Source: an uncultured Armatimonadota bacterium | GTDB taxonomy: Bacteria > Armatimonadota > Fimbriimonadia > Fimbriimonadales > Fimbriimonadaceae | Direction: 5' to 3' | NCBI GenBank assembly: GCA_903833215.1 | Contig: CAILEM010000009.1 | Span: forward strand, 1 to 64,000 | DNA: 64,000 nt | In this document: positions 42,390 to 52,875 of the stretch, piece after piece | Layout: every line of letters starts with the position of its first letter | Numbering within the stretch: position 1 is the first letter of the stretch | Program-made: the position numbers and the translations under genes | Notes under the pieces: generated by a model | Told to the model about the DNA's origin: nothing | What the model saw: the letters and a program-made list of their open reading frames with translations, nothing else | Database searches by the model: none

Positions 42390-45300
42390 ATGCGGATACG
42401 TCGTCGTGTCTCGAATCTGTTTGCACTTGCTTTTGGCATCGTAGGGGTCTCAGCTGGCGTGCTTGTGCCAAACCAAAAGCCACCGGCTCGCCCGAAGCTG
42501 AATTATTCGCGCGATATTTTGCCGATCCTCTCGGATAAGTGCTTTAAGTGTCATGGACCGGATTCTGGAAGCAGAATGGCGGAATTAAGGCTTGACCTCT
42601 CCACGGGCGCGTTCGCCGATCGACAGGGGCGGTACGCAATCGTTCCTGGTCACCCAGAACACAGCCTCGTCGTCAAGCGGATTCATAGCACGACACGCAT
42701 CATGCCTCCTGCCAACAGCGGCAGGTCGCTCACCAAGAATGAGATCGATCTGATTACGGAGTGGATCGCCCAAGGGGCTGTGTATGGGAAGCTATGGTCT
42801 TTCACTTCGTTGCCAGCTTCGATACCGGTCCCCAACGTTAAGGGCAGCTGGCCCAGGAACAACATTGATCGCTTCGTATTGGCTCGAATGACCAAGGCGA
42901 AATTGAGCCCCAGCCCTGAAGCCTCCAAAGAGCGGTGGTTGCGACGAGTCAGTTATGACCTTTCTGGATTGCCGCCAACGCCACAGGAGCTTGCCTCGTT
43001 CGTCACCGATCGAAGTTCCAATGCTTTTGAGAAGGTCGTAGATCGTCTACTTGCGAGTCCGCATTTTGGTGAGCGCGTGGCCGTGGACTGGCTAGATGCT
43101 GCTCGTTACTCAGACAGCTATGGCTATCAATCGGACCTTATCAGCCCGACATGGCCATACCGCGACTGGGTTATCAAATCGTTCAATGAGAATCTGCCGT
43201 ATGACAAATTCCTAACCTATCAGTTGGCGGGCGACTTGGTGAAATCTCCGACCCGCGACCAGCGACTTGCGACAGCATTCAACCGACTGCATCGTCAATC
43301 GAACGAGGGCGGATCGATTGCGCTGGAGTACAAGACCGAATACGCCGCGGATAGAGTTGCCACTTTTGGAACGGCGATGCTGGGACTCACTTTGGGATGT
43401 GCTCGGTGTCACGACCACAAATTCGATCCGATTGCGCAGAAGGAGTATTACCAACTCTTCGGGTATTTCAATTCGATCGATGAGTTTGGCCTCCTTTTGA
43501 GTTCTGAAATCGTTCCGACGCCTTCGCTACTTCTGCCGACTCCAGAGCAGGAGAAGAAACTCAGTGAACTGCGGGCAAAGGACCAAGAGGCGAAAAGTGG
43601 TCTTTTCGAAGCGCAAAGTAATTCAACCGCCGCTTTCGAGAAGTGGCTGGCGAGTAACCCAACAAATGTGTCTATCCCTGACATAACTGGGCGCTTCCAG
43701 TTAGGAAAGTTTGAGGCAGGCAAATTCGCCAACCTCCAAGGAGGCTCAAGCTACGGAGTCAAAGTTGGCGATGTCGCCATGATTCCGGGTCGGAGTGGAC
43801 GGGCGGATGATCGTGCCATCCAAATGGATGGGGATAACGGCATTGCGATTAAGGGGCTGACCTCAAGGGAGCGGTGGGATCCATTTACATGGTCGTTCTG
43901 GATTCAAGATCCTAGGAAGTCGACCACACCTCAGGTGCTTATGCATCGGACAGGTGGAACCGATGTTGGATTCTGCGGCTTTGACTTACTCATCGAGGGC
44001 GGCCACCTTACGGCCCGAGTCATGCGCACATGGCCTGGAAATGCCGTGGCGATTCGTACTCTACGCCCCATTCCTGCCAATCAATGGACTCACGTGGCTT
44101 GGTCTTGGGACAGTAGTGGAAGTGCGAAGGGCTTGACCCTCTATCTCAACGGTGAAAGGGCTCAATCCAGTGTTCTGAATGATCGAATTTGGAAGACGAT
44201 TAATGCTTACGGTGATTTGGGGCCAGGTGGTGGGGACTGGTCTTTCGGCCAGCGATTTCGTGAAGCGGGATTCAAAGGCGGAAAGCTTGCCGACGTCACT
44301 TACGCAGATCGAAAATTAAGCGACCTCGAAGTTGCAGACCTTTACGACGGTGTTTCTTTGAAGCGCGCCCTGTCAAATCCGGCAGTCAACGCAAAGCAAC
44401 TCAGGGCGTATTACGATTCCGCCTTTGATAAAGGCGTCCGGGATGCTCAGGCTCGGGTGCAAACCTCTCAGAGCGAATTAGCCAAGTTTGAAGAAGGAAT
44501 CTATGAAATTTCCGTGATGGAAGATGCCCCGACGGAGAATCCAAGTTATCTCTTGGCCCGCGGTGCCTATGATGCACCGCGTAACGCAAAGACCCGCGTT
44601 CATCGAGGAGTGCCAAAGGCCCTTCATCCATTGGTGCTGAAGGATCAGAAGGACGGTCCTGCCAAGAACAACCGGCTGGCTCTTGCGAAGTGGACGGTTC
44701 GGCGCGACAATCCGCTTACGCCGAGGGTTGCCGTCAATCGGTTCTGGCAGATGTTGTTCGGTACCGGGCTCGTCGAATCCAGCGAGAATTTCGGAGTTCA
44801 AGGGGCACGACCCAGCAATCCGGAATTGCTGGACTATTTGGCGCTCAAGTTCATTGACTCGGGGTGGAATGTCAAGGCACTGTTCCGTGAAATCACCCTT
44901 TCGTCGACCTATCGTCAGGATTCGGCTCGAACGCCCAAATTGAACAAAGTCGATCCAGACAATAAATTCCTGGCACGTGGCCCCAGCTTTAGGCTGTCGG
45001 GCGAAATGTTGCGAGACACTATTCTCTCAGCAGCGGGACTCCTTTATGATAAGGTTGGAGGGCCACCGGTCAATCCCTATCAACCCGCAGGGCTTTGGAC
45101 GGAGAACAACGGGATGACGCCGGCCTTTGTTCAGAGCAAAGGAAACGACCTATACCGACGCAGCATCTATTCCACATGGAAGCGGACGACTCCGGTGCCG
45201 AGCATGTTGCTGTTCGATGCAACTTCACGTGAAGCCTGCAGCGTCCGACGGCCGACAACAAACACACCGCTCCAAGCGCTTGTCCTTTTGAATGACGTTC

Positions 45301-45608
45301 AATTTGTGGAGGCGTCACGAGTCCTAGCGGAGAAGGTCTTGGTCGAAAAGGGTAACGATCCCAGCCGCATTCAATCGGCTTTTGTTCGGTTAGCCGCAAG
45401 GAAAGCAGACGCTCGTGAGTCAGCTCTACTCGCCAAGACGTATTCCGAGCAACTTAAGCAGTTCCAAGCGGATCCGAAACTCGCCGACAAGCTCATTCAC
45501 ATGGGCGATTCGAAGCCCAATCCAGCGATTGATCCAGCCGCGTTGGCGGCAATGACCATCACGGTTCAGACGGTACTTAACTCGGACCTCGTCGTGTGGA
45601 GGAGATAG
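42390..45608 (+). CDS. DUF1549/DUF1553 planctomycete-type cytochrome c with LamG-like insert
   Basis: This 1072-residue secreted protein has an N-terminal hydrophobic signal and then the PSCyt1-type haem-binding CFKCH (Cys51, Cys54, His55) in a KCHGPDSGSRMAELRLD context. DUF1549 follows (~150-360: HFGERVAVDWLDAARYSDSYGYQSD). In the middle is a concanavalin/LamG-like region (DPFTWSFWIQD...NQWTHVAWSWDSSGSAKGLTLYLNG). DUF1553 forms the last third (LTPRVAVNRFWQMLFGTGLVESSENFGVQG). Role unknown; such proteins often accompany polysaccharide degradation. The DUF1501 gene begins three bases after its stop. Confidence 0.88.
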   Translation: MRIRRRVSNLFALAFGIVGVSAGVLVPNQKPPARPKLNYSRDILPILSDKCFKCHGPDSGSRMAELRLDLSTGAFADRQGRYAIVPGHPEHSLVVKRIHSTTRIMPPANSGRSLTKNEIDLITEWIAQGAVYGKLWSFTSLPASIPVPNVKGSWPRNNIDRFVLARMTKAKLSPSPEASKERWLRRVSYDLSGLPPTPQELASFVTDRSSNAFEKVVDRLLASPHFGERVAVDWLDAARYSDSYGYQSDLISPTWPYRDWVIKSFNENLPYDKFLTYQLAGDLVKSPTRDQRLATAFNRLHRQSNEGGSIALEYKTEYAADRVATFGTAMLGLTLGCARCHDHKFDPIAQKEYYQLFGYFNSIDEFGLLLSSEIVPTPSLLLPTPEQEKKLSELRAKDQEAKSGLFEAQSNSTAAFEKWLASNPTNVSIPDITGRFQLGKFEAGKFANLQGGSSYGVKVGDVAMIPGRSGRADDRAIQMDGDNGIAIKGLTSRERWDPFTWSFWIQDPRKSTTPQVLMHRTGGTDVGFCGFDLLIEGGHLTARVMRTWPGNAVAIRTLRPIPANQWTHVAWSWDSSGSAKGLTLYLNGERAQSSVLNDRIWKTINAYGDLGPGGGDWSFGQRFREAGFKGGKLADVTYADRKLSDLEVADLYDGVSLKRALSNPAVNAKQLRAYYDSAFDKGVRDAQARVQTSQSELAKFEEGIYEISVMEDAPTENPSYLLARGAYDAPRNAKTRVHRGVPKALHPLVLKDQKDGPAKNNRLALAKWTVRRDNPLTPRVAVNRFWQMLFGTGLVESSENFGVQGARPSNPELLDYLALKFIDSGWNVKALFREITLSSTYRQDSARTPKLNKVDPDNKFLARGPSFRLSGEMLRDTILSAAGLLYDKVGGPPVNPYQPAGLWTENNGMTPAFVQSKGNDLYRRSIYSTWKRTTPVPSMLLFDATSREACSVRRPTTNTPLQALVLLNDVQFVEASRVLAEKVLVEKGNDPSRIQSAFVRLAARKADARESALLAKTYSEQLKQFQADPKLADKLIHMGDSKPNPAIDPAALAAMTITVQTVLNSDLVVWRR

Positions 45609-45611
45609 ACC

Positions 45612-47120
45612 ATGATTCCATTTGATCCAGAACATCCACTAGCCCAAACGCTTGGCTTAACGCGACGTGAGTTCTTTGGCCGAACCGCCCAAGGATTCGG
45701 GTCGCTCGCGCTGGCTTCGCTCATGCCTAATTTGCTTCGTTTTGCTGGACAGCAATCGGCGGCACCGCTCGGGCACTTCCACCATACACCCAAGGCAAAG
45801 CGAATCATCTACTTGTTCCAAGCCGGTGGTCCCGCTCAGCAAGACTTGTTCGACTACAAGCCGATGCTGAACAAGATGCATGGCCAGCCATTGCCTCCCG
45901 AAATCCGAGGGGCGCAGCGACTGACGGCTATGAGCGCAAATCAGAGCGTGATTCCTTGCGCCGGGTCGCCGTTCAAATTCAGCCAGCACGGGCAAAGTGG
46001 CGCTTGGTTTAGCGAGATCTTGCCGCACCTCAGCGAGATTTCCGACGACCTCTGTTTTGTGAAGTCGATGTTCACCGAGGCGATCAACCATGACCCGGCC
46101 ATCACGTTCTTCCAAACCGGAAGTGAACAAGCGGGTCGCCCTTCGATGGGGTCTTGGCTTTCTTACGGTCTTGGGTCCATGAATGAGGACCTGCCGGCAT
46201 TCGTTGTTTTGGCAAGCGCGGGGCAAGGTGACCAACCTTTGTATGCTCGCCTTTGGGGAAGTGGGTTCCTAGATTCTCGATTCCAGGGAGTCCGATTCCG
46301 CTCGGGGGGCGATCCCGTTCTGTATCTCTCGAATCCCGACGGTGTCTGTGGGTCGGGGCGAAGGGCCATGCTGGATCGACTGAGTGAACTCAACAAGCTC
46401 GAATTCCAGAAAGAGCTTGATCCAGAGATCGAAAGCCGAATCGCTCAGTATGAAATGGCCTACCGGATGCAGACGAGCGTGCCGGAGGTCACTGATATTA
46501 GTAAGGAGCCCGAAGAGGTTTTTGACCTTTACGGACCGGATTCAAAGCACCCCGGAACGTTCGCTGCTAACTGCTTGCTTGCCCGACGACTCGCGCAGAA
46601 AGGCGTACGCTTCATCCAACTGTATCACCAAGGCTGGGACCATCACGGCGGCTTGAAGGGTGAGATTTCCAAGCAGTGCAAGAAGACCGATCAGCCTGCG
46701 GCAGCGTTGATCAAAGACTTAAAGCGTCTGGGAATGCTTGACGATACGTTAGTGGTTTGGGGCGGGGAATTCGGGCGCACGAGCTATTCGCAAGGTCCAC
46801 TCGACCCGAACAGCTTTGGGCGCGACCACCATCCACGGTGTTTCACCGTGTTCATGGCGGGTGGTGGAGTGAATGCCGGAACGACCTACGGGCATACCGA
46901 CGCGTTCGGATACAACGTCGCCGATGCCGACGGCAATCCCCTGCACCCGTCGAAGCAGACGTTTACCGAAGGTGCCGTTCACGTCCATGACCTGCAGGCC
47001 ACGCTCTTATGGCTCTTAGGCGTCGACCATCAAAAGCTCACGTTCTCGTATCAGGGGCGCGACTTCCGGCTCACCGACGTGCATGGGCATGTCGTGAAGG
47101 CACTTATGAAGGGTGCCTAA
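45612..47120 (+). CDS. DUF1501 domain-containing protein
   Basis: This 502-residue alkaline-phosphatase/sulfatase-superfamily protein has a Tat signal (LTRREFFGRTAQGFGSLALASL). HTPKAKRIIYLFQAGGPAQQDLFDYKP is the usual DUF1501 opening; GEFGRT and RDHHPRCFTVFMAGGGVNAGTTYG give the later metal-site motifs. A GGAGG before its start lies within the end of the DUF1549 gene, and the two form the standard planctomycete-type pair. Exported folded across the inner membrane by Tat; substrate unknown. Its stop overlaps by four bases the stop of the convergent Ig-repeat gene. Confidence 0.9.
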   Translation: MIPFDPEHPLAQTLGLTRREFFGRTAQGFGSLALASLMPNLLRFAGQQSAAPLGHFHHTPKAKRIIYLFQAGGPAQQDLFDYKPMLNKMHGQPLPPEIRGAQRLTAMSANQSVIPCAGSPFKFSQHGQSGAWFSEILPHLSEISDDLCFVKSMFTEAINHDPAITFFQTGSEQAGRPSMGSWLSYGLGSMNEDLPAFVVLASAGQGDQPLYARLWGSGFLDSRFQGVRFRSGGDPVLYLSNPDGVCGSGRRAMLDRLSELNKLEFQKELDPEIESRIAQYEMAYRMQTSVPEVTDISKEPEEVFDLYGPDSKHPGTFAANCLLARRLAQKGVRFIQLYHQGWDHHGGLKGEISKQCKKTDQPAAALIKDLKRLGMLDDTLVVWGGEFGRTSYSQGPLDPNSFGRDHHPRCFTVFMAGGGVNAGTTYGHTDAFGYNVADADGNPLHPSKQTFTEGAVHVHDLQATLLWLLGVDHQKLTFSYQGRDFRLTDVHGHVVKALMKGA

Positions 47121-48637
47121 TTCAAGGTCAGCGTCGCAGTTTGGGTGACAGCACCGAACGTGGCGTTGATACTGACGAGTGTCTGGGCGGTGACCTTTTG
47201 GGTCTTGATCGCAAAGGTGGCAGATGTTTTGCCAGCGGGGATGACTATTTTCGCAGGAATGGTGGCCGCTTTCTGGTTGCTGGCCAAGATTATAGTTATG
47301 CCTGCGGAAGGGGCTGGACTTCCTAGGGTGACGGTGGCGTTTGTCGTCGAACCACCATCAATCGTCGGTGATTCAAGGGCCAAGGAAAGCAATGTTGGCG
47401 GCTGAATGGTCAGGCCCGCCGCCTGGGCGACTCCGCTGATGAGCGCCTTGATGCTCGCCGTGACGGGTGCCGCAACTGCCGATGTCCGAATGGTGAATGA
47501 GTAGGTCGTCTTGCCTGCAGGGACCACGATTTGGCCCGGAACCGATGCCGATGGCTGATCGCTGGAGAGTTTGATTGGCAGGCCTGAGGAGGGCGCCGGC
47601 TCTGTCAGGAGGAGAGTTGCGCCAGCGTTACCGGATCCCACAACCGACGTTGGATTCAGAGTGATCGAGGAAACCCCTGGGGGAATAACGTCTAGGTTCG
47701 CGGACTTCGATTGAGATCCGAACTTGACGACGATGGCGACGGTGGTTTTTGCAGCGACCTTCTCCGTTTTAATTGGGAATGTCGCGGATGCCGCTCCTGC
47801 GGCGACTTTGACAGATGCGGGGAGGATCGCCGCCTTGTTTCCGCTTGAGAGGCTGATTGTAAGACCATCTTTTGGAGCGGGTCCGGTCAAATTGATGGTG
47901 GCTTCACTGGCGGTTCCACCGTGGAGGGCCGGTGGATTGAGGCTGATTGATGCTGGACCTTCCGGCACGAGAGTTAATGTCGCCGTCGTCGCGATGATGC
48001 CAAGGGTGGCGGTAATCGTCGACTCAACCTGAGCGGGAACACGCTTTGTGTTGATGCTAAAGGTCGCTGATGTCTGTCCTGCGGGAATTGTGACTGTGGC
48101 GGGAGGGACGACGCTGCCGATAGAGCTACTGAGCTGAACTTTGCTCCCTCCCGTTGGTGCCGGGCCAACGAGTGTAAGCGTTCCTGAACAGGGATAGCCG
48201 CCAACCATCGTCGCTTGACTCACCGTCAGCGAGGCGAGGCTGATGGGATTGATCGTGAGACTTGCGGTTTGGCTGGAGGCATCGACGCTACCTGTAATGG
48301 TTGCGAGGACCTGCACGTCGACACTGGTCGTCTGCACGATAAAAGTGGCATTGGTCGCGCCTGCGGGAATGGTAACCACGGGTGGAACCTTTGCGGATGG
48401 TTGGTTGCTCGATACGTGCACGGCTACGCCACCTGCAGCCGCAGATGCGTCCAGAGAAACGGTGCATGTCGCTGACACACCGCCGACGACCGTGTCGGGC
48501 GTCAGAGTGATACTCGCCACTGCGGTGGCATGCCCAGTCGATCCGCAGGCGCAAAGCACAAGGCAAACACACAGCACGAAACTCAGAACAGTTCGGTACC
48601 CGGTCGTTCGGCAAGGAATGGTCACGGTTATGAGCAT
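47117..48637 (-). CDS. Secreted Ig-like repeat protein, possible lipoprotein
   Basis: This 506-residue protein has an N-terminal hydrophobic signal with cysteines (CVCLVLCACGSTG) that could be a lipobox. Five tandem ~92-residue units follow, with ITLxPxTVVGG...TVTLxxPAPxGG...PATVTIPAGxTSATFxIxT. They are the same repeat type as in the genes at 17439, 48649 and 56866, but no propeller is attached. It lies 11 bases after the stop of the larger propeller/Ig gene, so the two probably form one unit. Confidence 0.8.
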   Translation of the reverse strand: MLITVTIPCRTTGYRTVLSFVLCVCLVLCACGSTGHATAVASITLTPDTVVGGVSATCTVSLDASAAAGGVAVHVSSNQPSAKVPPVVTIPAGATNATFIVQTTSVDVQVLATITGSVDASSQTASLTINPISLASLTVSQATMVGGYPCSGTLTLVGPAPTGGSKVQLSSSIGSVVPPATVTIPAGQTSATFSINTKRVPAQVESTITATLGIIATTATLTLVPEGPASISLNPPALHGGTASEATINLTGPAPKDGLTISLSSGNKAAILPASVKVAAGAASATFPIKTEKVAAKTTVAIVVKFGSQSKSANLDVIPPGVSSITLNPTSVVGSGNAGATLLLTEPAPSSGLPIKLSSDQPSASVPGQIVVPAGKTTYSFTIRTSAVAAPVTASIKALISGVAQAAGLTIQPPTLLSLALESPTIDGGSTTNATVTLGSPAPSAGITIILASNQKAATIPAKIVIPAGKTSATFAIKTQKVTAQTLVSINATFGAVTQTATLTLN

Positions 48638-48648
48638 AACTCAGCGAG

Positions 48649-51504
48649 CTAAGAAATGGTCAAGTTCGCGCTGACACTGGATTCTTTTAGCCTGGCAGTT
48701 ATGACAGCTGTCCCCTTCGAGGCTCCGCTCTTCGTTGTAATTGTTACAGTCGTCGAGGCTTTGCCTGCCGGAATCGTTACCGATCCAGATACTTGCGCAG
48801 CAGCATTGCTACTTGAGAGTTGTATGGCGAGGCCACCAGCTGGGGCAGGGCCGCTAACGGTAAGGGTTCCTGTCGCCGACTTGCCTCCCTTCACCGAAGT
48901 TGGTGAGACCTTGAGCGAAATTAGGGTTGGGAGTTGGATCGTCAGGTTAGCGTTGAAGGAGATCCCACTGAAACTTGCAGTGATTTTCGCCACCTTCTGG
49001 CTCGATGTTGGTGTCGTTTTGATGGTGAACGTCGCTGTGGCTTGCCCGGCAGGTACCAACACTATGGCTGGCAAGCTCGCGCTCGCATCGTTGCTCGTGA
49101 GTTGGACCTTCAGTCCGCCGGTTGGGGCATTTCCAGAAAGCGATACGGTTCCGGTTGCGGATGAACCGCCAGTCACGGTTGATGGCTTAAGGCTGACTCC
49201 GGTGATTTGAGGGGGCAGAACGGTTAGTAGGGCTTTCTTTGTCGCTGAGCCCATCTTGGCAGTCAGGGTCACCTGGGTCTGTGAAGCGACCGCTGATGTG
49301 GTGATCTTGAACGTGGCCGTCGATTGTCCGGCTACAAGCTTGATACTGGCAGGGATGGTCGCGGACCGTGCACTACTTGTCAGGCTCACGGTTTGGCCCG
49401 CCTTGGGTGCTGGGCCGGTCAAAGTGATTGTTCCCGTGGATGAATTACCGCCTGCGAGGGTGGCAGGGTTTAGGGTGATTGAGTCCAGCTCAATGGGATT
49501 GACTGCCAACGTGGCTGTGGCTGAAGTGTATTGAAATGTTGCTGTGATGGTGGCTTGAGCGCTCGTCGACACATTAATTGTTGTGATCGTGAAAGTCGTC
49601 GACGAATTTCCGGCCGTGATATTTACTGAGGACGGCACCTTAGCGGTAAGACTGCTACTTGTGATGTAGACAACGGCTCCTCCTGTCGGCGCGGGAGCGT
49701 TCATGGAAATTGTCGCCGTGGTTGTTGTCCCTCCTGCCACCGTTGACGGATTGAGCGTAATGGACTGAATCTGCACCGGTTGAACCGTGAGGGTCGCCAG
49801 TTGGGTTGTGTCGTTCAACTTGGCACTGATGGTCGTCGACTGCGGGCTGCCAACGGGAGTCGTGTTGACGGGAAAGGTTGCGGTTGTGCTTCCCGATGGG
49901 ATTGTCACCGTCTGAGGGACGGATGAGTACAGGTTGTTGGTCGATAGCGAGACCACGACGCCCCCCGGCGCAGCTTCACCGTTAAGGGTGACCGTTCCTG
50001 TCGTCGAATAACCACCGACAACCGCGGTTGGATTCAGAGTCAGTAGCGTTAACCCACCTGGGTTGATCGTTACGCTGCCGCTTTGAGATTTCTGGTTGTA
50101 GGTGGCAGTGATGTTCGCGATCGTCAGTCTTGGCACGAGGGTTGTCGCGAGTGGGAATGTCGCGGTAGTGCCACCACCAGGGACCGTCACAGAGGCTGGG
50201 ATCGAGGCATAAGATGTTCCGCAGGAAAGCAAAACCAAGGCCCCTCCAGTTGGGGCGGGATTGCTCAAGGTAAGTGTTCCCGTTGCGGATTTACCTGCAA
50301 TCAATGTGGTTGGGCTGAAAGTGACGGAGGATACGTGGGCGGGGCCGTTGCTTTGAAACGCGTACAGGAAATTGTCGTCTGAGCCGATATAGACTGTTCC
50401 GTCAATACCGATCGACGGCGAGGACTCCACCCGGTTTGCAGTTGTGAACGACCAGTTCAGTGTGCCAGTGGACCCATTGAGGCAATACACCTTCTTGTCC
50501 CAGGACCCGAAGTACACGGCGCTGTCAGACGCCACCGCAGCCGAGGTTACGATCTGCCCGCCCGCAGAAAAGGTCCAACGTTCGACGCCAGTTGAACCGT
50601 CGAGGGCAAAGAAACTCCCTCCCAACGTGCCGATGTATATGGATCCATCGGGGCCAATTGCCGGCGAGACTTGGTATTGACCCCCAATCGGTTGGGTCCA
50701 GAGAACGGCTCCCGTAATGCCATTGAACGAACGAATACTGCCGTCATCGGAAGCAACGACAACCACATTGGTCTGGCTCAAAGCTGGTGAGGAGTTCACT
50801 GGGCCACCGGTTAGGAACTGCCAAACGACTTTTCCTGTCGTGCCGTCCAGTGCGTATAGCTTTTGGTCGGTCGAACCAACAAAGACCATGCCATTAGCTC
50901 CAATGGCTGGGGATGAATTGATCGCGCCACCGGTCTTATAGGTCCACTTAATCGCCCCGGTATCGCCGTTAAGTGCGTATACCGTGCCATCCATCGATCC
51001 GACGTAAACTGTCCCGTCCTGGCCAATCGCCGGAGAGGAATCTACTGGACCGAGGGTTGCTGCCGTCCAAAGGGTCTGGCCCGTCCCGCCGTTCAGAGCG
51101 TAAACGTGGTTGTTGTGCGACGCCACGTAGACCGTGCCGTTTGCTGCAACCGCAGGAGTCGCGCGTACAACTGCACCCGTGGCAAAGGTCCAAACAAGAG
51201 CTCCAGTCGTCGCGTTCCGTGCATAGACGACAAAGTCTTCGCTGCCGAATATGACCAACCCGTTCGCCGAGAGCACTGGCGAAGTTCGGATGGCTCCTTG
51301 CGATTTTTGTGCCCACTTGACCGTGTTCGTTGCTCCAGACGCCAAGGCCAATCCGTTGCCGAGATTGGAAGCATGGAAGCGAGGCCACGCAGTGTTGGCG
51401 AGTTGCGCTGGGATGGCACGAATCAATAACAAACAGAGCAGTGCGAAGACGCAACGGAAGCAACCACGTGAGGAAAGGCCATGTTTCATCAGTCCAGTGA
51501 ACAT
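48649..51504 (-). CDS. Secreted PQQ-like propeller protein with six Ig-like repeats
   Basis: This 951-residue protein has a signal peptide (CVFALLCLLLIRAIPAQL), then a propeller at ~40-380 with seven or eight GxDGTVYVGSxDxxxYALxxxTGxxxW units. Six ~92-residue Ig-like units follow to the C-terminus (LNPSTVAGGTTTTATISM...PSSVNITAGNSSTTFTITT). Same architecture as the 17439 gene. Start ATG 51504; a second ATG five codons in (51489) is possible. It is followed by the short Ig-only gene and preceded by the DUF1552/DUF1592 pair on the same strand. Confidence 0.85.
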   Translation of the reverse strand: MFTGLMKHGLSSRGCFRCVFALLCLLLIRAIPAQLANTAWPRFHASNLGNGLALASGATNTVKWAQKSQGAIRTSPVLSANGLVIFGSEDFVVYARNATTGALVWTFATGAVVRATPAVAANGTVYVASHNNHVYALNGGTGQTLWTAATLGPVDSSPAIGQDGTVYVGSMDGTVYALNGDTGAIKWTYKTGGAINSSPAIGANGMVFVGSTDQKLYALDGTTGKVVWQFLTGGPVNSSPALSQTNVVVVASDDGSIRSFNGITGAVLWTQPIGGQYQVSPAIGPDGSIYIGTLGGSFFALDGSTGVERWTFSAGGQIVTSAAVASDSAVYFGSWDKKVYCLNGSTGTLNWSFTTANRVESSPSIGIDGTVYIGSDDNFLYAFQSNGPAHVSSVTFSPTTLIAGKSATGTLTLSNPAPTGGALVLLSCGTSYASIPASVTVPGGGTTATFPLATTLVPRLTIANITATYNQKSQSGSVTINPGGLTLLTLNPTAVVGGYSTTGTVTLNGEAAPGGVVVSLSTNNLYSSVPQTVTIPSGSTTATFPVNTTPVGSPQSTTISAKLNDTTQLATLTVQPVQIQSITLNPSTVAGGTTTTATISMNAPAPTGGAVVYITSSSLTAKVPSSVNITAGNSSTTFTITTINVSTSAQATITATFQYTSATATLAVNPIELDSITLNPATLAGGNSSTGTITLTGPAPKAGQTVSLTSSARSATIPASIKLVAGQSTATFKITTSAVASQTQVTLTAKMGSATKKALLTVLPPQITGVSLKPSTVTGGSSATGTVSLSGNAPTGGLKVQLTSNDASASLPAIVLVPAGQATATFTIKTTPTSSQKVAKITASFSGISFNANLTIQLPTLISLKVSPTSVKGGKSATGTLTVSGPAPAGGLAIQLSSSNAAAQVSGSVTIPAGKASTTVTITTKSGASKGTAVITARLKESSVSANLTIS

Positions 51505-51555
51505 GACCTCAAATCCATTTCAAAGGTTCGAAGTGGTGAATTGACCTATGTTAAT

Positions 51556-52875
51556 TTACGTAAGGTTTGGCAGTGTTCCAGCGGCACAGAAATCGGCATT
51601 TCCAAAGCGACTGATGCGATGCCCGAAGCCGTGAGCAAGAGACATGAGTAGTCGATTGTGGGGGACATGGCCCATGTTCAAGGATCGCCCCATTTTGAAA
51701 TCGAGGCCGTTGCCTACGAGAACGAATGGGATGTCCTCCAAGGTATGGGAGTTGCCTTGGCCAAGCTCGTTGGTCCAAACGATTAGGGTGTTGTCGAGCA
51801 GGGTTCCATGGCCATCGGCCTCGGGCGTTTCGGCGAGGCGCTTCGCGAGGTAGGCGACTTGCTGGCAGTACCACTCATTGATGCGCGTTAGTTTCTCCTG
51901 AGCGGTCTTGTTACTGTCCGGCTCATGGGAGAGTCCATGTTGGCCCTCGGGAATGCCGAGCCAAGTGAATCTGGCGTCGCCGACAGAGTTGGTGAACTGG
52001 AACGTTGCGACACGCGCGGCGTCACCTACAAAACTGCTGACGAGGAGATCGATCTGCAATTTGCTTAACTTCGGAATGCTGTCGTTGTCGCGTTTGACTC
52101 CCGGTGATATGACGGGAATGGCATGACCCACATCGCGTGTTCGTGCGGCGCGTATGTCTTGCTCCATTTCACGAACCAATGTGGTGTGTTCATCAAGTAT
52201 TTTTCGATCCTTGACGCCTACCTGCGAGCGAACTTTGGCGAGATCCTCTCGGAGGTCGTCGAGGACGCTCTTGAGCATCTCTTGGTCTTTCGCCTGACCG
52301 TACAACTTTCCGAACATCTGATACGGATCGTCTATCGGAGCGATCGGCTTGTTGGGGCCAGCGTAACACATGCGAGTCCATGTATCCGCGTGGTCGGGCA
52401 CCATCACGCCAAATTCTAGGGAGCCAAAGCGAGTCCGTGTATTCGGATTCTTTTGGAGAAATGCTTTGATCTCTTGGTCGATCGAAATGCCACTCGACCA
52501 GCCCGCTGGAGTGTCGCCTCCACCTTGGACGTTTCCTGGATATAACTCAATTCCGGTCAGCAGGCAGCCAATGCCGCGCATGTGATTGTCGCCGTCGCCA
52601 CGAACACGATCCGATACTCCTCGTAGGATAAGGGTTTTGTTCTTGAAGGGCTCGAGTGGCTTGAGACTTGGTGGCAGCTCGAATTCGGATCCGACGGCGG
52701 ACGGCCAAAAGGTGCTCGGAACGACGCCATCCGGACTAAATAGGATGATCAAGCGTTGCTTACGGAGTGACTTACCGGAAAAGGAAAGGCTTGGCAGATT
52801 CGCTACAAAGGGGAGCACGGAGGCGCAAAGGCCCATGTCTCTCAAAAACTCTCGTCGGGTTTTAAAGTAATTCAA
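51556..52875 (-). CDS. DUF1552 domain-containing protein
   Basis: This 439-residue exported protein starts with a Tat-like signal ([20 protein letters not shown]). [18 protein letters not shown] and [24 protein letters not shown] are DUF1552 hallmarks, and the C-terminal [26 protein letters not shown] is typical. It overlaps the upstream DUF1592 gene by four bases (TTGA), with a TTG start; coupling is likely. The DUF1592/DUF1552 pair is the second planctomycete-type module here. Function is not established for the family. Confidence 0.88.
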   Translation of the reverse strand: MNYFKTRREFLRDMGLCASVLPFVANLPSLSFSGKSLRKQRLIILFSPDGVVPSTFWPSAVGSEFELPPSLKPLEPFKNKTLILRGVSDRVRGDGDNHMRGIGCLLTGIELYPGNVQGGGDTPAGWSSGISIDQEIKAFLQKNPNTRTRFGSLEFGVMVPDHADTWTRMCYAGPNKPIAPIDDPYQMFGKLYGQAKDQEMLKSVLDDLREDLAKVRSQVGVKDRKILDEHTTLVREMEQDIRAARTRDVGHAIPVISPGVKRDNDSIPKLSKLQIDLLVSSFVGDAARVATFQFTNSVGDARFTWLGIPEGQHGLSHEPDSNKTAQEKLTRINEWYCQQVAYLAKRLAETPEADGHGTLLDNTLIVWTNELGQGNSHTLEDIPFVLVGNGLDFKMGRSLNMGHVPHNRLLMSLAHGFGHRISRFGNADFCAAGTLPNLT